Source: SHLQ01 sp964441145 (lineage in GTDB: Bacteria; Actinomycetota; Acidimicrobiia; Acidimicrobiales; SHLQ01). From it: a DNA stretch of 31,364 nt. Location of the stretch: positions 1 to 31,364 of the forward strand of contig CAYTUB010000034.1 of the NCBI GenBank assembly GCA_964441145.1, written 5' to 3'. The number at the start of each line of letters is the position of its first letter. Within the stretch, counting starts at the first letter, position 1. The notes beneath the pieces are model-generated. The model searched no databases. It worked only from the letters and a program-made list of their open reading frames with translations, and was not told the DNA's origin. Shown piece by piece: positions 31,036 through 31,364 of the stretch. Position numbers and translations under genes: made by a program.

Positions 31036-31041
31036 AGACTA
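31036..31041 (-). promoter_or_regulatory. putative -10 hexamer TAGTCT of the RNA methyltransferase gene
   Basis: TAGTCT on the minus strand is followed by 6 bases and the ATG at 31029. It matches the start-proximal TANNNT pattern. Confidence 0.5.
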
Positions 31042-31149
31042 CCGAGCGCGAGTGGCCGATCAGAGGCCGACCTCGGAGCGTCGTTCCACGCATCTGCGGC
31101 TGGTGTAGTTGTCTGAGTTATCAAGATCTCTCGCGACTAACTTGTATCG

Positions 31150-31166
31150 TCGTGCGTCTAGCACGA
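31150..31166. repeat. 6-bp hairpin in the leader of the right-edge gene
   Basis: TCGTGC at 31150-31155 pairs with GCACGA at 31161-31166 around a 5-base loop. It lies in the 172-base gap between divergent genes, about 36 bases before the ATG at 31202. It may be part of a leader or an operator. Nothing else in the gap is recognisable. Confidence 0.3.
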
Positions 31167-31201
31167 GAATCAGTCTGTCGAGCAGAGTGGGCAAAACACA
31201 C

Positions 31202-31364
31202 ATGGACGAAGTGAACGATGCAATGGGCGAGGGTCTTGATAAGGCCAAGAGCCTCAAAGACAAAGCCGCCGAGGCGAAGGAAGCCTTAGCTGGCGGTGCT
31301 GATAAGGCGAAGGACGCTGCGGGTGGTGCTGCTGACAAGGTGAAGGGCGCTGCTCCGGATATGC
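31202..31364 (+). CDS. Ala/Lys/Gly-rich amphipathic protein, partial at window edge
   Basis: The first 54 codons of a protein that runs off the window. It begins MDEVNDAMGEGLDKAKSLK and continues with degenerate 11-residue-like units (DKAAEAKEALAGGA, DKAKDAAGGAA, DKVKGAA). This composition is seen in LEA-like, CsbD-like and some actinobacterial antitoxin-like proteins; the fragment is too short to choose among them. The charge pattern predicts a long amphipathic helix without membrane segments. The ATG at 31202 has no strong ribosome-binding site. The gene is divergent from the RNA methyltransferase. Confidence 0.6.
   Translation, partial: MDEVNDAMGEGLDKAKSLKDKAAEAKEALAGGADKAKDAAGGAADKVKGAAPDM

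Noticed and set aside
1..31364. Phage, transposon, CRISPR or tRNA/rRNA content
   Set aside because: I looked on both strands for integrase/transposase motifs, regular direct repeats with spacers, and cloverleaf or rRNA signatures, and saw none.

Overview
The window reads as a chromosomal segment of a moderately high-GC actinobacterium, most likely a free-living aquatic or marine member of Actinomycetota (Acidimicrobiia-like). This placement is inference. It rests on a DUF4916-type NUDIX-fold protein of an actinobacterial kind, a DMSP-demethylase-like gene (a marine trait), Thr/Pro-rich secreted linkers, and a recurring TANNNT hexamer 6-9 nt before start codons, which suggests leaderless transcription. 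I see no rRNA, tRNA, CRISPR array, insertion sequence or phage gene. Coding density is very high and no gene-free gap exceeds 300 bases.

Layout. 59-4325 (minus): a dienelactone-hydrolase-like enzyme, a transmembrane HD-GYP protein carrying a pentapeptide-repeat ectodomain, a small membrane protein, and an SDR with an atypical active site. 4372-7403: a sterol-desaturase/fatty-acid-hydroxylase-type enzyme, a small membrane-anchored protein, a class III extradiol-dioxygenase-like protein and an SGNH hydrolase. 7545-10094: a GT87-type membrane glycosyltransferase coupled to a polyprenyl-phosphate-hexose-synthase-like GT2, then the DUF4916 protein. 10193-16774: four tandem paralogues of an undescribed type, each with a short cytoplasmic tail, one membrane helix, a conserved juxtamembrane LRPxxGExAxGTxR box, a low-complexity linker and an Asp-box/propeller-like ectodomain. 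16846-20480: a succinate dehydrogenase operon (sdhC-sdhA-sdhB, cytochrome b558 type). 20663-24471: a GH2-fold protein lacking both catalytic glutamates, a DmdA-like protein and an RDD membrane protein. 24633-31029: a MoxR/magnesium-chelatase-type AAA+ ATPase, tryptophanyl-tRNA synthetase, two tandem DUF4173-like membrane proteins and a SpoU/TrmH RNA methyltransferase. A partial Ala/Lys-rich protein runs off the right edge.

The most important finding lies inside the propeller cluster, at 11572-12048 on the minus strand. Reading through one in-frame TGA gives a 158-residue peroxiredoxin/thioredoxin-like protein in which the TGA occupies the first, catalytic position of the YRGDW-x-PYC motif, giving UxxC instead of CxxC. 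A two-tier stem-loop begins six nucleotides after the TGA, and its apical loop (AGTTG) starts 17 nt after it, as expected for a bacterial SECIS element. The start codon is preceded by the same TANNNT-type hexamer seen at neighbouring genes. I interpret this as a selenoprotein gene that conventional gene calling would truncate or replace with an antisense reading frame.

Other recurring features are three convergent gene pairs whose stop codons interlock by exactly 4 nt, and 12-bp perfect inverted repeats with 10-11 nt spacers just upstream of the HD-GYP and DmdA-like genes.
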